Origin: Nitrosomonadales bacterium | GTDB lineage: Bacteria > Pseudomonadota > Gammaproteobacteria > Burkholderiales > Nitrosomonadaceae | Direction: 5' to 3' | Assembly: GCA_009886095.1 (NCBI GenBank) | Contig: VFJL01000011.1 | Location: 1-44,289 of the forward strand | Length of the DNA: 44,289 nucleotides | Shown here: positions 8,692-19,720 of the stretch, piece by piece | How positions within the stretch are numbered: the first letter of the stretch is position 1 | Layout of the letters: every line of letters starts with the position of its first letter | Notes under the pieces: generated by a model | What the model was told of the DNA's origin: nothing | The model's input: only the letters and a program-made list of their open reading frames with translations | The model's database searches: none | Made by a program: the position numbers and the translations under genes

Positions 8692-9939
8692 TCAGACTTT
8701 GCTGAAAATCAGCGTGCCATTGGTGCCCCCAAATCCAAATGAATTTGACATTGCCACATCAATTTTCATATTCCTTGCAGCATTTGGAACATAATCTAGG
8801 TCGCACTGCGGATCCTGCTCGAAAATATTTATGGTGGGTGGTGAAACCTGATGATATATCGCTAGAGTGGAAAATATTGCCTCTACCCCACCCGCTGCAC
8901 CAAGCAAGTGCCCGGTCATGGATTTGGTGGAATTGACTACAAGTTTTTTTGCATGATCGCCAAAACAGCGTTTTACCGCTCTGGTTTCAGCCATATCGCC
9001 TAGTGGTGTGGAGGTGCCATGAGCATTGATGTAATCTACCGCATCGATATTCATACCTGCATTTTTGAGAGCGATGGTCATGCACCGTGCAGCACCATCG
9101 CCGTCTTCACAGGGTGTTGTCATGTGGTATGCATCGGCGCTCATGCCAAAGCCAGCCAGCTCAGCATAAATCCTTGCACCCCGGCGTTTAGCATGTTCCA
9201 TTTCTTCCAGCACAACAATTCCCGCACCTTCAGCCAGCACAAAACCATCCCTGTCCTTGTCCCACGGGCGACTTGCAGTAGTAGGATCGTCATTGCGGGT
9301 CGACAATGCCCGTGCCGAGGCGAAACCACCGATGGTAAGAGGCGTTACGCACGATTCCGCACCACCCGCAACCATTACATCCGCATCGCCGTATTCGATC
9401 ATGCGGGCAGAATTGCCAATACAGTGAGTCGCGGTAGTACAGGCAGTAACGATAGTTAGATTTGGGCCTTTGAAGCCGAACATGATGGACAGGTTGCCCG
9501 CAACCATGTTGATAATGGTGCTTGGGATAAAGAACGGAGAGATCTTACGTGGGCCACCAGCATGGTAGGTATCATGAGTTCCTTCAATCATCGGCAGGCC
9601 GCCGATGCCGGAACCAATATTGACACCAATCCGTTCGGCATCAAGATCCCCATTGGCGATATCTTCAATACCCGCATCTTTCACTGCCTGTATTGCCGCC
9701 GCCATGCCGTAATGGATAAAGACATCCATACGCCGCGCATCCTTGGTAGAGATATACTGCGTGATATCGAAGTCTTTTACCTCTCCCGCTATCTGCGAAG
9801 CAAAAGCTGCAGCATCGAAACGGGTAATCCGGCTAATGCCGGATTTTCCTGCAAGGATGTTCGCCCAGGCATCTGAAATAGTGCTGCCAACGGGCGAAAC
9901 AATACCTAATCCGGTAATAACTACTTTACGCTTGGACAA
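8692..9939 (-). CDS. fabF: beta-ketoacyl-ACP synthase II (FabF)
   Basis: 415 residues with the complete condensing-enzyme triad: the nucleophile Cys in [12 protein letters not shown] (about residue 167), His in [11 protein letters not shown] and His in [13 protein letters not shown]. The start [16 protein letters not shown] and the end [13 protein letters not shown] are standard. FabF elongates acyl-ACP with malonyl-ACP and controls the C16:1 to C18:1 step. It follows acpP by 35 bases on the same strand, the usual acpP-fabF pair. Confidence 0.96.
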   Translation of the reverse strand: MSKRKVVITGLGIVSPVGSTISDAWANILAGKSGISRITRFDAAAFASQIAGEVKDFDITQYISTKDARRMDVFIHYGMAAAIQAVKDAGIEDIANGDLDAERIGVNIGSGIGGLPMIEGTHDTYHAGGPRKISPFFIPSTIINMVAGNLSIMFGFKGPNLTIVTACTTATHCIGNSARMIEYGDADVMVAGGAESCVTPLTIGGFASARALSTRNDDPTTASRPWDKDRDGFVLAEGAGIVVLEEMEHAKRRGARIYAELAGFGMSADAYHMTTPCEDGDGAARCMTIALKNAGMNIDAVDYINAHGTSTPLGDMAETRAVKRCFGDHAKKLVVNSTKSMTGHLLGAAGGVEAIFSTLAIYHQVSPPTINIFEQDPQCDLDYVPNAARNMKIDVAMSNSFGFGGTNGTLIFSKV

Positions 9940-9974
9940 GATAACTCTAATGTTAGTGGTGTTAAATCATCAAA

Positions 9975-10211
9975 TTAATTCGTGTGGGAATTTATGTAAT
10001 CAATCGCCTGCTGAACGGTATTTATTTTCTCCGCCTGCTCATCGGGGATTTCACATTCAAACTCCTCCTCCAGCGCCATAACCAATTCAACGGTATCAAG
10101 TGAGTCTGCGCCCAAGTCATCTACAAAAGAAGATTCGTTATTGACCTCCGTCTCATTCACACCCAATTGCTCGGCCACAATTTTTTTTATACGCTGCTCT
10201 ACATTTTCCAT
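9975..10211 (-). CDS. acpP: acyl carrier protein
   Basis: 78 residues, acidic. The phosphopantetheine attachment Ser is in [19 protein letters not shown] (DSL motif, about residue 38). It carries growing acyl chains for FabD, FabH, FabF and FabG. An excellent ribosome binding site (AGAGGAG) precedes the ATG. It is separated from fabG by 374 bases holding a MITE-like repeat and a likely promoter, so it is probably transcribed partly on its own, as expected for a very abundant protein. Confidence 0.96.
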   Translation of the reverse strand: MENVEQRIKKIVAEQLGVNETEVNNESSFVDDLGADSLDTVELVMALEEEFECEIPDEQAEKINTVQQAIDYINSHTN

Positions 10212-10249
10212 CAGGACACTCCTCTTCTTAGATAAGAAAAACCGTTGCT

Positions 10250-10278
10250 ATTCTAGCAAATTTTCGGTATTTGCAAAA
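10250..10278 (-). promoter_or_regulatory. probable acpP promoter
   Basis: Reading the minus strand, TTTTGC (10278-10273) is followed after 17 bases by TAGAAT (10255-10250), a fair sigma-70 pair. Transcription would start about 30 bases before the acpP ATG. It lies between the MITE-like repeat and acpP. Confidence 0.4.
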
Positions 10279-10390
10279 CCAGAACACTACCAGTGTTTGG
10301 AAAATAATCATGAATATGTGTCGAATCCAGTCAATCTGAGTTAAATATTACAAATCGACATCATTTTTGATTCTATCAAATCCAAATGTA

Positions 10391-10525
10391 GGTGTCCTGA
10401 TAACTCGAAATTCCAAACAAGACAGGGCGGAAACAAAAAATATAGGCACGGCATATATTTGATATGTAAAGAAATATTTTTTGTGGGTAACGAAGTATTA
10501 TGACGAAATCAAGATTTTGAGGGGC
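10391..10525. repeat. MITE-like dispersed repeat, copy A
   Basis: A roughly 135-bp element between fabG and acpP. It shares ordered blocks with copy B (19721-19856): AAACAAGACAGGGCGGAAAC, then GATATGTAAAGAAATATTTT, then GAAGTATTATGACGAAATC (10492-10510) and a right end near TTTTGAGGGGC. No ORF. Its ends look like degenerate short inverted repeats. Confidence 0.65.
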
Positions 10526-10585
10526 AGTTATGTGACAACTAGCTGTTATGCGATGCTACGCATCTCCACGCTGAAATTTTTCCGG

Positions 10586-11326
10586 TCAATCCATATACAT
10601 GCCACCATTCACATGCAGTGTCGCGCCAGTAATGTATCCGGCGGCTGACGAAGCAAGGAACGCCACTGCTGAAGCTACTTCCTCAGACCGTCCCAGCCTG
10701 CCTAGCGGTATATGCTGAATTAAGTTCTGCTGCTGCTTGTCGGTAAGTGATCGGGTCATATCTGTTTCTATAAAACCGGGAGCAATACAGTTCACCGTGA
10801 TGTTTCGGCTACCCACCTCGCGTGCCAGTGATTTGCTAAAACCAAATATTCCGGCTTTGGTAGCTGCATAGTTAGCCTGCCCGGGATTTCCCGTAACGCC
10901 CACTACAGAAGAGATATTGATAATACGACCAGAACGGGCTTTCATCATGGCACGCAACACCCCACGGCATAAACGGAATACGGATTTAAGATTGGTCTCC
11001 ATGATTTCATCCCACTCTTCATCTTTCATCCGAATCAGCAGGCTATCGCGGGTGATACCAGCGTTATTTACCAGTATCGTGATTTCACTGAATTGTTCAG
11101 GTATCGCTGCAAGAACGCCTTGAATCTGTACAGAATTAGTGACGTTCAGTACCATTCCCGCACCTTTGATACCGGCTTGGCTCAAATAGCGGCTGATGCT
11201 CTCAGCACCAGCTTCAGTGGTGGCAGTGCCGACTACAGTAGCACCTTGCTTGCCTAGTTTCAACGCGATAGCTTGGCCAATGCCACGACTGGCACCAGTT
11301 ACGAGCGCCACTTGATTTTGCAGCAT
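10586..11326 (-). CDS. fabG: 3-oxoacyl-ACP reductase FabG
   Basis: 246 residues from the ATG at 11326, which has GGAGAG five bases upstream; an in-frame start further up lacks support. Short-chain dehydrogenase motifs are complete: GASRGIGQAIA for NADPH, NNAG (ILVNNAGITRDSL), catalytic Ser in NISSVVG and YAATKAG. It reduces beta-ketoacyl-ACP to beta-hydroxyacyl-ACP. It follows fabD by 74 bases in the minus-strand cluster and is separated from acpP by a repeat-bearing gap. Confidence 0.95.
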   Translation of the reverse strand: MLQNQVALVTGASRGIGQAIALKLGKQGATVVGTATTEAGAESISRYLSQAGIKGAGMVLNVTNSVQIQGVLAAIPEQFSEITILVNNAGITRDSLLIRMKDEEWDEIMETNLKSVFRLCRGVLRAMMKARSGRIINISSVVGVTGNPGQANYAATKAGIFGFSKSLAREVGSRNITVNCIAPGFIETDMTRSLTDKQQQNLIQHIPLGRLGRSEEVASAVAFLASSAAGYITGATLHVNGGMYMD

Positions 11327-11400
11327 TATCTCTCCACTATATCTGTCACGGACCAATATCGCCAAATCATGCATGGCGAAAGATGCAATGTTCTTCTAAC

Positions 11401-12339
11401 CTACCTCAGCGCGCCTACAACCTGCCGTAGCGCTTGGCTATCTGCCAGCGCAAAACTCTGCAACTTTCCATCTATGCGTTTATTAAGTGTTGACAGCACT
11501 TTGCCTGGCCCACATTCCACCACATGAGTGACGCCTGCGGTAGCAAAGCTGTGGATGGTCTCAGTCCATCTTACCGGGTTACATAGTTGTTGTACTAGAA
11601 TATCTCTGATAGCAATAACGTTTTCATGCTGCTGCACGTCTGCATTATGTAGCACCGGGATTATTGGTGATTGCAGTGCCACCAGTTCCAGTCGCTGTCG
11701 CATTTTTTTTGCCGCCTGATTCATCAGCGAGCAATGCGAAGGCACGCTCACAGGCAACATTATCGCCCGTTTTGCACCTTTTGCCTTGGCCAGTTCCATG
11801 CCGCGCAATATCGCACTCCTATGCCCTGCGATCACAACCTGACCGGGTGAGTTAAAGTTTGCCGGTTCCAGAGATTCTCCATCGGAGGTGTTCACGACCT
11901 CGGCACATACTGCTCGTACCACATCATCATCCAGTCCCAAAATTGCCGCCATGCCACCCATACCTTCCGGCACTGCCTGCTGCATCATCTCCGCTCGAAA
12001 ACGCACGAGTAATAGCGCATCAACAAAAGCCAACGCCCCCGCAGCGACCAGTGCGCTGTATTCCCCCAGACTGTGACCGGCCATGAGAGCCGGCTTTGCG
12101 CCATCCAGACTTTCCCATGCCCGGTATACCGCAATACCCGCTATTAGCATTAGTGGCTGAGTATTAACCGTGAGATTAAGATCATCAATCGGCCCGTCAT
12201 TAACCATTGTCCAGAAATCCTGACCCAGAATGTCAGATGCCTCCACAAAAGTTTCACGTACTATCTGAAAATCGGCATATTCCTTCATCATGCCGATTGA
12301 TTGTGAACCCTGACCAGGAAAAACAAATGCGAATTTCAT
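11401..12339 (-). CDS. fabD: malonyl-CoA:ACP transacylase FabD
   Basis: 312 residues. It begins MKFAFVFPGQGSQSIGMM (the GQGSQ oxyanion loop), has the nucleophile in MAGHSLGEYSALVAAG (GHSLG) and the catalytic His in VSVPSHCSLM. It loads malonate from CoA onto ACP. It starts 3 bases after fabH stops, so the two are surely one transcript. Confidence 0.96.
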   Translation of the reverse strand: MKFAFVFPGQGSQSIGMMKEYADFQIVRETFVEASDILGQDFWTMVNDGPIDDLNLTVNTQPLMLIAGIAVYRAWESLDGAKPALMAGHSLGEYSALVAAGALAFVDALLLVRFRAEMMQQAVPEGMGGMAAILGLDDDVVRAVCAEVVNTSDGESLEPANFNSPGQVVIAGHRSAILRGMELAKAKGAKRAIMLPVSVPSHCSLMNQAAKKMRQRLELVALQSPIIPVLHNADVQQHENVIAIRDILVQQLCNPVRWTETIHSFATAGVTHVVECGPGKVLSTLNKRIDGKLQSFALADSQALRQVVGALR

Positions 12340-12342
12340 ATT

Positions 12343-13302
12343 TTACCAGCGGAGTAACACCGCTCCCCAGGTAAACCCACCACCCACACCCTCCAACAGC
12401 ACATGCTGATCGGGTTTAACGCGTCCATCGCGTATAGCGATATCCAGCGCCAGTGGAATGGAAGCAGCTGAGGTGTTGCCGTGCTTATCCATCGTGACCA
12501 CCACTTTTTCCATTGGTATGCCCAGTTTCTTTGCGGTGGATTGGATAATACGGATATTGGCCTGATGGGGAATCAGCCAGTCAATATCGGATGCTTCTAA
12601 ATTATTCTCGGTCAAGGCTTCATGCGCCACTTCTTCCAGAACTTTTATCGCGAACTTGAAAACTGTATTTCCTTCCATGATGAGGAATGGTTTTCCCTGT
12701 ACCCTGCCGCTACGAATGCTCCCGGGAACCGCAAGGATTTTATTGTGACTACCATCGGCATGCAAATGGCTCGAGAGTATTCCTGGCCGATCGCTTTGGG
12801 TCAACACCACCGCACCTGCGCCATCGCCAAATAGCACACAAGTACTGCGGTCGCTCCAGTCAAGTATGCGTGAATAAATTTCGGTTCCCACCACCAACGC
12901 ATTGCGGCATCTGCCTGCGCGGATAAACATATCTGCGGTGGCAAGCGCATAGATAAAACCACTGCATACTGCCTGCACGTCAAATGCCGGGCAATCTCGG
13001 GCACCGAGCTTATCCTGCAAAATACAGGCAGTGCTGGGAAAAACCATATCCGGTGTAGTAGTGGCAACAATGATGAGATCGATCTCTCCAGGCTTTATGC
13101 CTGCCGCTTCCATTGCCTTGCGACTGGCATTAAGCGCCAAGTCACTTGCCATTTCATTATCTGCCGCAATGTGCCGCTGAGTAATGCCAGTACGGCTGCG
13201 TATCCATTCGTCGCTGGTGTCCACCATGCGCTCAAGGTCATGGTTGGTGAGAATTTTCTCAGGTAAGTAACCACCTGTTCCAACAATTCTGGAATACCTC
13301 AT
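12343..13302 (-). CDS. fabH: beta-ketoacyl-ACP synthase III FabH
   Basis: 319 residues. The Cys-His-Asn triad is visible: Cys in [16 protein letters not shown], His in [11 protein letters not shown] and Asn in [14 protein letters not shown]. FabH starts fatty acid synthesis by condensing acetyl-CoA with malonyl-ACP. Its ATG overlaps the plsX stop by four bases (13299-13302), implying translational coupling. Confidence 0.96.
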   Translation of the reverse strand: MRYSRIVGTGGYLPEKILTNHDLERMVDTSDEWIRSRTGITQRHIAADNEMASDLALNASRKAMEAAGIKPGEIDLIIVATTTPDMVFPSTACILQDKLGARDCPAFDVQAVCSGFIYALATADMFIRAGRCRNALVVGTEIYSRILDWSDRSTCVLFGDGAGAVVLTQSDRPGILSSHLHADGSHNKILAVPGSIRSGRVQGKPFLIMEGNTVFKFAIKVLEEVAHEALTENNLEASDIDWLIPHQANIRIIQSTAKKLGIPMEKVVVTMDKHGNTSAASIPLALDIAIRDGRVKPDQHVLLEGVGGGFTWGAVLLRW

Positions 13303-14372
13303 GCTGCATCTTCTTTTGATAAAAATTGAGGATGTGAAGATGGATTTTTAGACTGGTGATGCAACGCTGCCACACGCTCACTGATACGCTGCAACATTCC
13401 AGCTCGCACTTCATTCACTGCGCGCTCAATGGCAAAATTAAACGCATGACTATCAGCCGCGCCATGGCTCTTAATGACGATGCCGCGCAACCCCAGCAAG
13501 CTCGCACCATTGTAGCGACGATGATCTACCCGTCGCTTGAATGCCTTGAGTACTGGCAAAGCAATGAGTCCCGCAAACCTGGTAAGAGGATTACGCTTAA
13601 ATTCCTCGCGTAAATAAGTGGCCAGCATCTGTGCTACGCCCTCCGAAGCTTTCAGTGCGACATTGCCAACGAAACCGTCACACACCACCACATCTGTCGT
13701 ACCCTTATAAATATCATTGCCCTCAACATTGCCATAAAAATTAAGTCCACTATCGCGCAGCAGTTCTGCTGCGTGTTTCACTACTTCATTACCTTTAATT
13801 TCTTCTTCACCAATGTTCAGCAAACCGACACTCGGCCTCTCCTTGCCTTCTACAGAAGAAACCAGAGTAGCGCCCATGATGCCGAATTGAAGCAACTGTT
13901 CCGCACTGCAATCCACATTGGCACCCAGATCCAGCACGTAAGTGTGTCCTTTCATGGTAGGCAGCACCACGGCAAGAGCAGGCCGGTCGATACCAGGCAA
14001 CGTTTTCAGTACAAACCGGGAAGTTGCTATCAATGCTCCGGTATTGCCGGCACTGACACAGGCCTGGGCTTCGCCACGCTTAACCAAGTCGATAGCAATC
14101 CGCATTGAAGAATCTTTCTTGCCACGTAGCGCTATGACCGGCGATTCATCCATGCCGATCACTTCGCTTGCAGCATGAATCCTCAATCGGGAATCAGGCG
14201 CAAACTTGATGGCGCGTAATTCTGCCTCAATAGCGCCGGGTAACCCCACCAAAACGATATTGACTCCCAAATTGCATCGAAGATAATTGACAGCCGAGGG
14301 AACCGTTACATGGGGGCCACGATCACCACCCATGCAATCTATCGCTACGGTAATATCCGATTTGAGTGTCAT
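13299..14372 (-). CDS. plsX: phosphate acyltransferase PlsX
   Basis: 357 residues with the PlsX start [20 protein letters not shown] and internal signatures [36 protein letters not shown] and [19 protein letters not shown]. It makes acyl-phosphate from acyl-ACP, linking fatty acid and phospholipid synthesis. Soluble and peripherally membrane-bound. It lies between rpmF (53 bases upstream) and fabH (4-base overlap), the conserved order in proteobacteria. The C-terminal 25 residues are probably disordered. Confidence 0.96.
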   Translation of the reverse strand: MTLKSDITVAIDCMGGDRGPHVTVPSAVNYLRCNLGVNIVLVGLPGAIEAELRAIKFAPDSRLRIHAASEVIGMDESPVIALRGKKDSSMRIAIDLVKRGEAQACVSAGNTGALIATSRFVLKTLPGIDRPALAVVLPTMKGHTYVLDLGANVDCSAEQLLQFGIMGATLVSSVEGKERPSVGLLNIGEEEIKGNEVVKHAAELLRDSGLNFYGNVEGNDIYKGTTDVVVCDGFVGNVALKASEGVAQMLATYLREEFKRNPLTRFAGLIALPVLKAFKRRVDHRRYNGASLLGLRGIVIKSHGAADSHAFNFAIERAVNEVRAGMLQRISERVAALHHQSKNPSSHPQFLSKEDAA

Positions 14373-14425
14373 TAAAACTGAGACAAGCTTAAGACCTTGG
14401 AATTCACAGAATGACAGCGCGGGAT

Positions 14426-14605
14426 TTAATCGTCCTTGGTCTTGATGATTTTCTTGCCCCGATAATATCCGTTAGGACTAATGTGATGACGCAGATGCAC
14501 CTCGCCGGTACTGGGTTCCACCGCCAACGGTGAACTGGTCAGAAAATCATGCGAGCGGTGCATACCGCGTTTTGATGGAGATTTTTTATTTTGTTGGACT
14601 GCCAT
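14426..14605 (-). CDS. rpmF: 50S ribosomal protein L32
   Basis: 59 residues beginning [20 protein letters not shown] and ending [11 protein letters not shown], the L32 pattern of the cysteine-free type. A strong ribosome binding site (AAGGAG) is present. It sits between yceD and plsX as in most proteobacteria, so ribosome and lipid synthesis genes probably share a transcript. Confidence 0.96.
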   Translation of the reverse strand: MAVQQNKKSPSKRGMHRSHDFLTSSPLAVEPSTGEVHLRHHISPNGYYRGKKIIKTKDD

Positions 14606-14628
14606 AGTGTTTTGCTCCTTAAATAATT

Positions 14629-15129
14629 TCAGTGCAGTTTTTTCAGTGCCGCCAGCATGGCAAAAGGGTGTCCCTCTCCCACTGGATCATCACCAGCCAG
14701 TTTGCCTATCGAGCACTCACCTTCCAGGTGGCGAGGTGCAATTGGCAAGCTCAGGATTATCTCATCCTCAATCAGCGCCAGTACATCCATCTCAGGTACC
14801 GCTAGAACTCCATCTACCGATCCATTTTCATCAAGATTGGAGAGCTCGCTCTCATCTTTCATCAGCAAAAGATCCGCCTTCAGATCCAGCACGTGTGTCA
14901 GGCTGGCAAGACAGCGTTGGCACTGGAGGTTGATTGTCCCCTTTACAACGATCCGCAGAGCCGGACTCCCGTCATTATCCAGAATACCACTGACTATATA
15001 TTCGAGCCTGCCATGCTGATCAGCAAGATAATCCTGCAACCGCCCAAGTTCGGCGGGTGTAATTTTACCATGATGTGCCCCAGCATTACGCACGAAATCA
15101 AGGGCATCTATGACAAGCTGTGCAGACAT
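14629..15129 (-). CDS. yceD: YceD family protein (DUF177), 23S rRNA accumulation factor
   Basis: 166 residues from the ATG at 15129 ([17 protein letters not shown]). The DUF177 core is seen as [16 protein letters not shown] with its CxxC, the [17 protein letters not shown] block and a later Cys in LEGECSIG. In E. coli YceD is needed for normal 23S rRNA levels, and it is nearly always encoded just before rpmF, as here. The open frame extends to 15195, but that part overlaps the divergent maf start and lacks similarity. Confidence 0.88.
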   Translation of the reverse strand: MSAQLVIDALDFVRNAGAHHGKITPAELGRLQDYLADQHGRLEYIVSGILDNDGSPALRIVVKGTINLQCQRCLASLTHVLDLKADLLLMKDESELSNLDENGSVDGVLAVPEMDVLALIEDEIILSLPIAPRHLEGECSIGKLAGDDPVGEGHPFAMLAALKKLH

Positions 15130-15185
15130 AAGGCGCGCATGATATATTTTTTGTCCCCGAGTGTCAAAAACTACTAGGATAAACT

Positions 15186-15782
15186 TTGGAAACACAGCAT
15201 CTAACCCAACAACTTATTCTGGGATCCAGTTCTATTTATCGCCGTGAACTGCTCCAGCGTCTGCAGATTCCATTTGAGGTATGCAGCTCGGATATTAATG
15301 AGCTTCCTCTGGCCGGTGAAATGCCCGGAACTACTGCCCTCCGTTTGGCCGAGAGTAAGGCTCGGGCTGTTGCCCTGACCTATCCAAATGCGCTTATTAT
15401 AGGTGCCGACCAAGTGGCGATGCTGGAAAGCACTCCACTCGGCAAACCGTTAACTCACGAAAATGCAATTAAGCAGTTGCGTTTTCTGCGTGGCAAAGAA
15501 GTGATATTTCATACTGCCTTATGTCTTTTCAACAGTCGCAGCTCCAATATGCAAATACGACTCGTCCCCTCTCACGTCAAATTCCGCGAGTTTAGCGATC
15601 GGCAGATTGAAAACTATCTCGCGAAAGAGCAGCCGTATCATTGTGCAGGCAGCGCCAAGTCTGAAGGGCTGGGCATCGCGTTGATTGAACGTATCACAGG
15701 TGACGACCCGAATGCACTGATAGGGCTGCCGCTGATCGCGCTGGTAGAGATGTTGGCATATGAAGGTGTAGAAGTAGTATGA
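15186..15782 (+). CDS. Maf/YceF nucleotide pyrophosphatase
   Basis: 198 residues of the Maf family, YceF subgroup by context beside yceD-rpmF. Motifs: [16 protein letters not shown] at the start, then [19 protein letters not shown] and [19 protein letters not shown] near the end. YceF prefers 7-methyl-GTP and so removes modified nucleotides. The start is taken as TTG (METQHLTQQ), since no ATG lies nearby. It is divergent from yceD and overlaps the next gene by 4 bases. Confidence 0.88.
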   Translation: METQHLTQQLILGSSSIYRRELLQRLQIPFEVCSSDINELPLAGEMPGTTALRLAESKARAVALTYPNALIIGADQVAMLESTPLGKPLTHENAIKQLRFLRGKEVIFHTALCLFNSRSSNMQIRLVPSHVKFREFSDRQIENYLAKEQPYHCAGSAKSEGLGIALIERITGDDPNALIGLPLIALVEMLAYEGVEVV

Positions 15783-16486
15783 ATCCCGGCACCCTCTATC
15801 TCATCCCGACACCGCTTGGCGCAGGTGATATTGCCCAAGTGATCCCCATCGCAGTTCGGCAACTCGTCGCAGGTCTTGGCCACTATATAGTGGAGCACCC
15901 AAAAACTGCCCGACAGTTTCTGAAACAAATCGACTGCGCCCTGCCGTTACAGGAAATTAAAATGCAAGTACTGGATGAACATACCCGATCCGAAGACTTT
16001 ATAAATCTGCTCGCACCACTGCTGGCAGGAAACGACATGGGGTTATTATCTGAAGCTGGTTGCCCAGCAATAGCTGATCCCGGTGCAGAGTTGGTACGAA
16101 TTGCCCATAAAAAAAATATTCGGGTGGTGCCACTGGTTGGACCATCGTCTATCCTGCTTGCATTGATGGCATCTGGATTGAATGGCCAGCGTTTCATGTT
16201 CCATGGCTATCTGCCAGTGGAGCATGACAAACGCCTTATAAAAATTGCCGAACTGGAAAAAGAATCGATGACCCGAGATCAGACCCAGATATTCATCGAG
16301 ACCCCCTACCGCAACCAGAGGCTGTTTGAAGCCCTTGTTCAAGCCTGTCGTGATGGTACCAATCTGTGTATCGCCAGCGATATCACTCTCGCCAGTGAAC
16401 ACATTGCAACTAGAACGATGAAAGAATGGAAACACGTCTTGCCCGACATCAACAGAAAACCTACAATTTTTCTGCTGCATGGATGA
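15779..16486 (+). CDS. short RsmI-like SAM-dependent methyltransferase (tetrapyrrole methylase fold)
   Basis: 235 residues starting [14 protein letters not shown], with the paralogue form of the family's [29 protein letters not shown] and [30 protein letters not shown] follow, as in RsmI, which methylates 16S rRNA C1402. This copy is shorter (RsmI is about 280) and lacks its C-terminal domain, so it is the second family member seen beside maf in many proteobacteria. The substrate is unknown. It overlaps maf by 4 bases (ATGA), so the two are translationally coupled. Confidence 0.82.
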   Translation: MNPGTLYLIPTPLGAGDIAQVIPIAVRQLVAGLGHYIVEHPKTARQFLKQIDCALPLQEIKMQVLDEHTRSEDFINLLAPLLAGNDMGLLSEAGCPAIADPGAELVRIAHKKNIRVVPLVGPSSILLALMASGLNGQRFMFHGYLPVEHDKRLIKIAELEKESMTRDQTQIFIETPYRNQRLFEALVQACRDGTNLCIASDITLASEHIATRTMKEWKHVLPDINRKPTIFLLHG

Positions 16487-16716
16487 TTAAGGAACCTGAA
16501 CAAGTCCCACACAGGTGCGACGGTGGCTTTGCAGAATGGGGAACGCGAAGGCAACCTTCTTTCGCCTCAAGCTACAAGCCTACAGTGCACCTTGTAGACC
16601 CTTGGAACGAGGTCAATAGAACCGCCATACAGGCCTGCGGTCAAAGACCATGTCGCTGCCGAGTCATACCGACTTTGCCAGCAACGTACTCCACAGAGTA
16701 CCTGTTCAGAGGCTCT

Positions 16717-17526
16717 CTACCCAAAACGTCCGGTGATGTAATCTTCCGTTTGCTTATTCTTGGGTTTGATGAAAATAGTGTCGGTGACGCCGAATTCAAT
16801 GAGCTCACCCAGATACATATAAGCGGTGTAATCCGACACTCGTGCAGCCTGCTGCATATTGTGAGTAACGATGAGAATGGTGACCTTGTCTTTCAAGTCA
16901 GTGATGAGTTCCTCGATGCTGGCAGTGGCGATTGGATCAAGTGCCGAAGTGGGTTCATCAAACAGTAGGATTTCCGGATCGGTGGCAAGCGCGCGCGCAA
17001 TGCACAAACGCTGCTGCTGACCGCCGGAAAGATTGAAAGCGAGCTGATTCAAACGATCTTTTACTTCATCCCATAGCGCTGCATCACGCAAAGCTTCTTC
17101 TACTTTCTCATCCAGCACAGCACGCTGCCTTACACCCCGCACCCGCAGGCCATAAGCAACATTTTCATAAATTGACTTGGGGAAAGGGTTAGGTTTTTGG
17201 AACACCATACTAATACGCATGCGTACTTCGATCGGATCCACATTACTTGCAAGAATATTAACGTTATCCGGATGCAGAATAATATCGCCCACATAGCGGT
17301 TACCGGGATAAAGGTCATGCATGCGGTTGAAGCAGCGCAGAAAAGTAGATTTTCCGCAACCGGATGGACCTATCAGCGCAGTGACCTGTTTTTCATGCAA
17401 TGCCATGTTGATATTTTTAAGCGCATTGAACTCACCATAGTAAAAACTCAGATCTCTGACTTCAGATTTGTACTGAGTTAGCGCGGCGTTTACAACAATG
17501 CTCTCATGCATGCGATCCTCTACCAT
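16717..17526 (-). CDS. pstB: phosphate ABC transporter ATP-binding protein PstB
   Basis: 269 residues. Walker [11 protein letters not shown]-loop [18 protein letters not shown], signature [15 protein letters not shown] and Walker [15 protein letters not shown] are all intact; FQKPNPFP is diagnostic for PstB. It powers high-affinity phosphate import. It overlaps the pstA stop by 7 bases. No phoU follows: the next 230 bases downstream hold no recognisable gene. Confidence 0.96.
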   Translation of the reverse strand: MVEDRMHESIVVNAALTQYKSEVRDLSFYYGEFNALKNINMALHEKQVTALIGPSGCGKSTFLRCFNRMHDLYPGNRYVGDIILHPDNVNILASNVDPIEVRMRISMVFQKPNPFPKSIYENVAYGLRVRGVRQRAVLDEKVEEALRDAALWDEVKDRLNQLAFNLSGGQQQRLCIARALATDPEILLFDEPTSALDPIATASIEELITDLKDKVTILIVTHNMQQAARVSDYTAYMYLGELIEFGVTDTIFIKPKNKQTEDYITGRFG

Positions 17527-18446
17527 TTTATTTTCTTACGCATACGATAGCGCAAATAGATGGCGAATGCGTTCATGGCAAGGGTCATCACCACCAGCAC
17601 CAATCCTGCAGCCGCCGCATTTAACTGAAATGCTTCTTCCGGCCGCGATACCCAGTTAAACATCTGAATCGGCATCACGGTAAATGGCGACATCAGCCAC
17701 TCAAAAGACAAAAAAGGAAAATCGGTCTGAACTGGCGATGGCGGCAAAAAAGCGATAAAAGTCATCGCACCAATAGTGATGATAGGTGCAGTTTCACCAA
17801 TCGCACGGGCCAGACCAATAATAATGCCAGTCAAAATACCCGCTGCAGAATAGGGGATCAGATGATCAGAGACGGTTTGCCATTTAGTTGCACCGAGCGC
17901 ATAAGCACCTTCACGGATAGCCACAGGAATGGCTCGTATGGACTCGCGGGTAGTAACGATCACTACCGGCAGGATCAGTAATGCCAGCGCCAAGCCCGCC
18001 GATAAAATACTCTGGCCGAATCCCAGTTGATACACGAATAAGCCCAATGCCAGCAGTCCGTAGATGATAGATGGCACCCCGGCAAGATTGGTGACATTGA
18101 TTTCGATGATCTCGGTCACGAGATTCTTTGGTGCGTATTCTTCCAGATAAACGCCTGCCCCTATACCCATCGGTACAGCCGCTGCAATCGTCACCAGCAT
18201 CACCAGAGAAGTGCCAACCCAAGCCGAAAGTATACCTGCCGACCCTGGGCGCCGCGATGGAAAGGAAGTGAAAAAATCCCACGACAAGCGCGGCATCCCA
18301 TCGATAATCATTTGCGTGAATAACACCGTGAACGTAAGTACTGCAATCATCAATGCAAACATGCCAACAATCATAAACACCAGATCCCAACGTTTGTGGC
18401 GTACGATAATGGCACGAATTTCATGCAGTTTGTCAGTGTTGCTCAT
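17520..18446 (-). CDS. pstA: phosphate ABC transporter permease PstA
   Basis: 308 residues from the ATG at 18446 ([15 protein letters not shown]). About six membrane segments are apparent, the first at [22 protein letters not shown]. The permease EAA-like loop appears as [20 protein letters not shown], with a [12 protein letters not shown] stretch typical of PstA. It forms the phosphate channel with PstC. It starts 122 bases after pstC and overlaps pstB. Confidence 0.94.
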   Translation of the reverse strand: MSNTDKLHEIRAIIVRHKRWDLVFMIVGMFALMIAVLTFTVLFTQMIIDGMPRLSWDFFTSFPSRRPGSAGILSAWVGTSLVMLVTIAAAVPMGIGAGVYLEEYAPKNLVTEIIEINVTNLAGVPSIIYGLLALGLFVYQLGFGQSILSAGLALALLILPVVIVTTRESIRAIPVAIREGAYALGATKWQTVSDHLIPYSAAGILTGIIIGLARAIGETAPIITIGAMTFIAFLPPSPVQTDFPFLSFEWLMSPFTVMPIQMFNWVSRPEEAFQLNAAAAGLVLVVMTLAMNAFAIYLRYRMRKKIKW

Positions 18447-18568
18447 CAATCCGGATCCGTAGTACAGAGTGCGGCGCACCCATCAGTGTGTTGAAAATCT
18501 GGCAACCAAAATAATATTGCATGTCATGGTGCCAGCATTAGGCTACACAGTCGGCAGCGGGCTCAAAC

Positions 18569-19510
18569 TCAATAGATTTCACGATAACGCTTACGCAAAA
18601 CATGGCCAATGATATTGAACGTAAGCGTCATTAACAGCAATGTAAGTCCGGCAGCAAATATGGTCTGATAACCGATGCTGCCATGGGGCAAATCACCCAG
18701 ACTCACCTGCACGATGTAGGCAGTGATGGTTGCTGCTGGCTCCATCGGGTTCCAGGTAAGATTAGGCTGCATACCTGCTGCTACTGCCACTACCATGGTT
18801 TCCCCCACTGCACGGGAAATACCAAGAATATATGCAGCAGCGATACCAGAATAAGCCGCCGGCATAACTACCCGGATAGCGGTCTGGAAACGTGTAGCGC
18901 CCATTGCATAGGAGCCTTCGCGCATGCTCATAGGTACTGCGCGCATTGCGTCCTCGGACAAGGAGCTCACATAAGGAATAATCATGATGCCCATCACCAA
19001 CCCGGCGGAAAGCAGACTAAAACCCGGCAACTCAGGAAAGATTTTCTGTAGAAGTGGCGTGACAAACAGCAACGCAAAATATCCGTAGACAATAGTGGGT
19101 ACGCCGCCCAGCAACTCGAGAAATGGCTTGGCTATCTCACGCACGGTAAAAGGTGCGAATTCGGAGAGATATATTGCGATTATAGTACCCAGTGGAATCG
19201 CTACCAGTAGAGCCACAGCAGAACTTACCAAAGTGCCGGAAACCAGCGGAAGTATGCCATAGTGCGCGTCATCAAACAGCGGCGTCCATTGGGTGTCTGT
19301 AAGAAAATCCCAAATCGAAACATGCTGAAAAAATACAAATGACTCCTTCACCAGCATTACTATGATGGCTAGCGTGATTGCAACCGAGGCGAATGCCATC
19401 AGAAACAGCAATGTCTCAATGAAGCGTTCACGCAAATTGCGACGATAACTGTACCCGAGTCTTCTGGGCTGGTGGCTGATCTCAGCGGTAGACTTTGCTG
19501 TCACGGACAA
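18569..19510 (-). CDS. pstC: phosphate ABC transporter permease PstC
   Basis: 313 residues, six predicted membrane segments (first at TLLFLMAFASVAITLAIIVM). The loop motif EGSYAMGATRFQTAIRVVMP and the GISRAVGETM stretch identify PstC. The frame starts with TTG at 19510; a GTG two codons later is about as likely. The usual binding-protein gene pstS is missing upstream: the gap to the tRNA holds only a repeat and regulatory sequence, so PstS must be encoded elsewhere. Confidence 0.94.
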   Translation of the reverse strand: MSVTAKSTAEISHQPRRLGYSYRRNLRERFIETLLFLMAFASVAITLAIIVMLVKESFVFFQHVSIWDFLTDTQWTPLFDDAHYGILPLVSGTLVSSAVALLVAIPLGTIIAIYLSEFAPFTVREIAKPFLELLGGVPTIVYGYFALLFVTPLLQKIFPELPGFSLLSAGLVMGIMIIPYVSSLSEDAMRAVPMSMREGSYAMGATRFQTAIRVVMPAAYSGIAAAYILGISRAVGETMVVAVAAGMQPNLTWNPMEPAATITAYIVQVSLGDLPHGSIGYQTIFAAGLTLLLMTLTFNIIGHVLRKRYREIY

Positions 19511-19558
19511 ACGCCTTTTTTGGGGGAGGTAGGCTATCTCTCAGCCTAGCCTAATATT

Positions 19559-19576
19559 ACGACAAAAATGTTACAG
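19559..19576 (-). promoter_or_regulatory. candidate Pho box upstream of pstCAB
   Basis: On the minus strand the 18 bases read CTGTAAC-ATTT-TTGTCGT, a 7-4-7 direct-repeat layout like the PhoB box (CTGTCAT-N4-CTGTCAT), with two or three mismatches per half. It ends about 50 bases before the pstC start, a sensible place for phosphate-starvation control. Confidence 0.4.
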
Positions 19577-19720
19577 TCTCGTGACGCATGCGACTAAATG
19601 CAGGAGTAATCCTTCACTTTTCCTGCAGACGTTCAATTATCTCTTTGGATTATTTATAAGTATTTGAGTCGCTCGCGGCAAATGATTACCCCATTACATC
19701 CTCTTTTACGTCAGACTTAT

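Noticed and set aside
16426-16968. Plus-strand 180-codon ORF between the RsmI-like gene and pstB
   Set aside because: It starts inside the methylase gene and ends antisense to pstB. The central stretch shows no domain, and a 7-bp hairpin at 16572-16597 has no T-run to make it a terminator.
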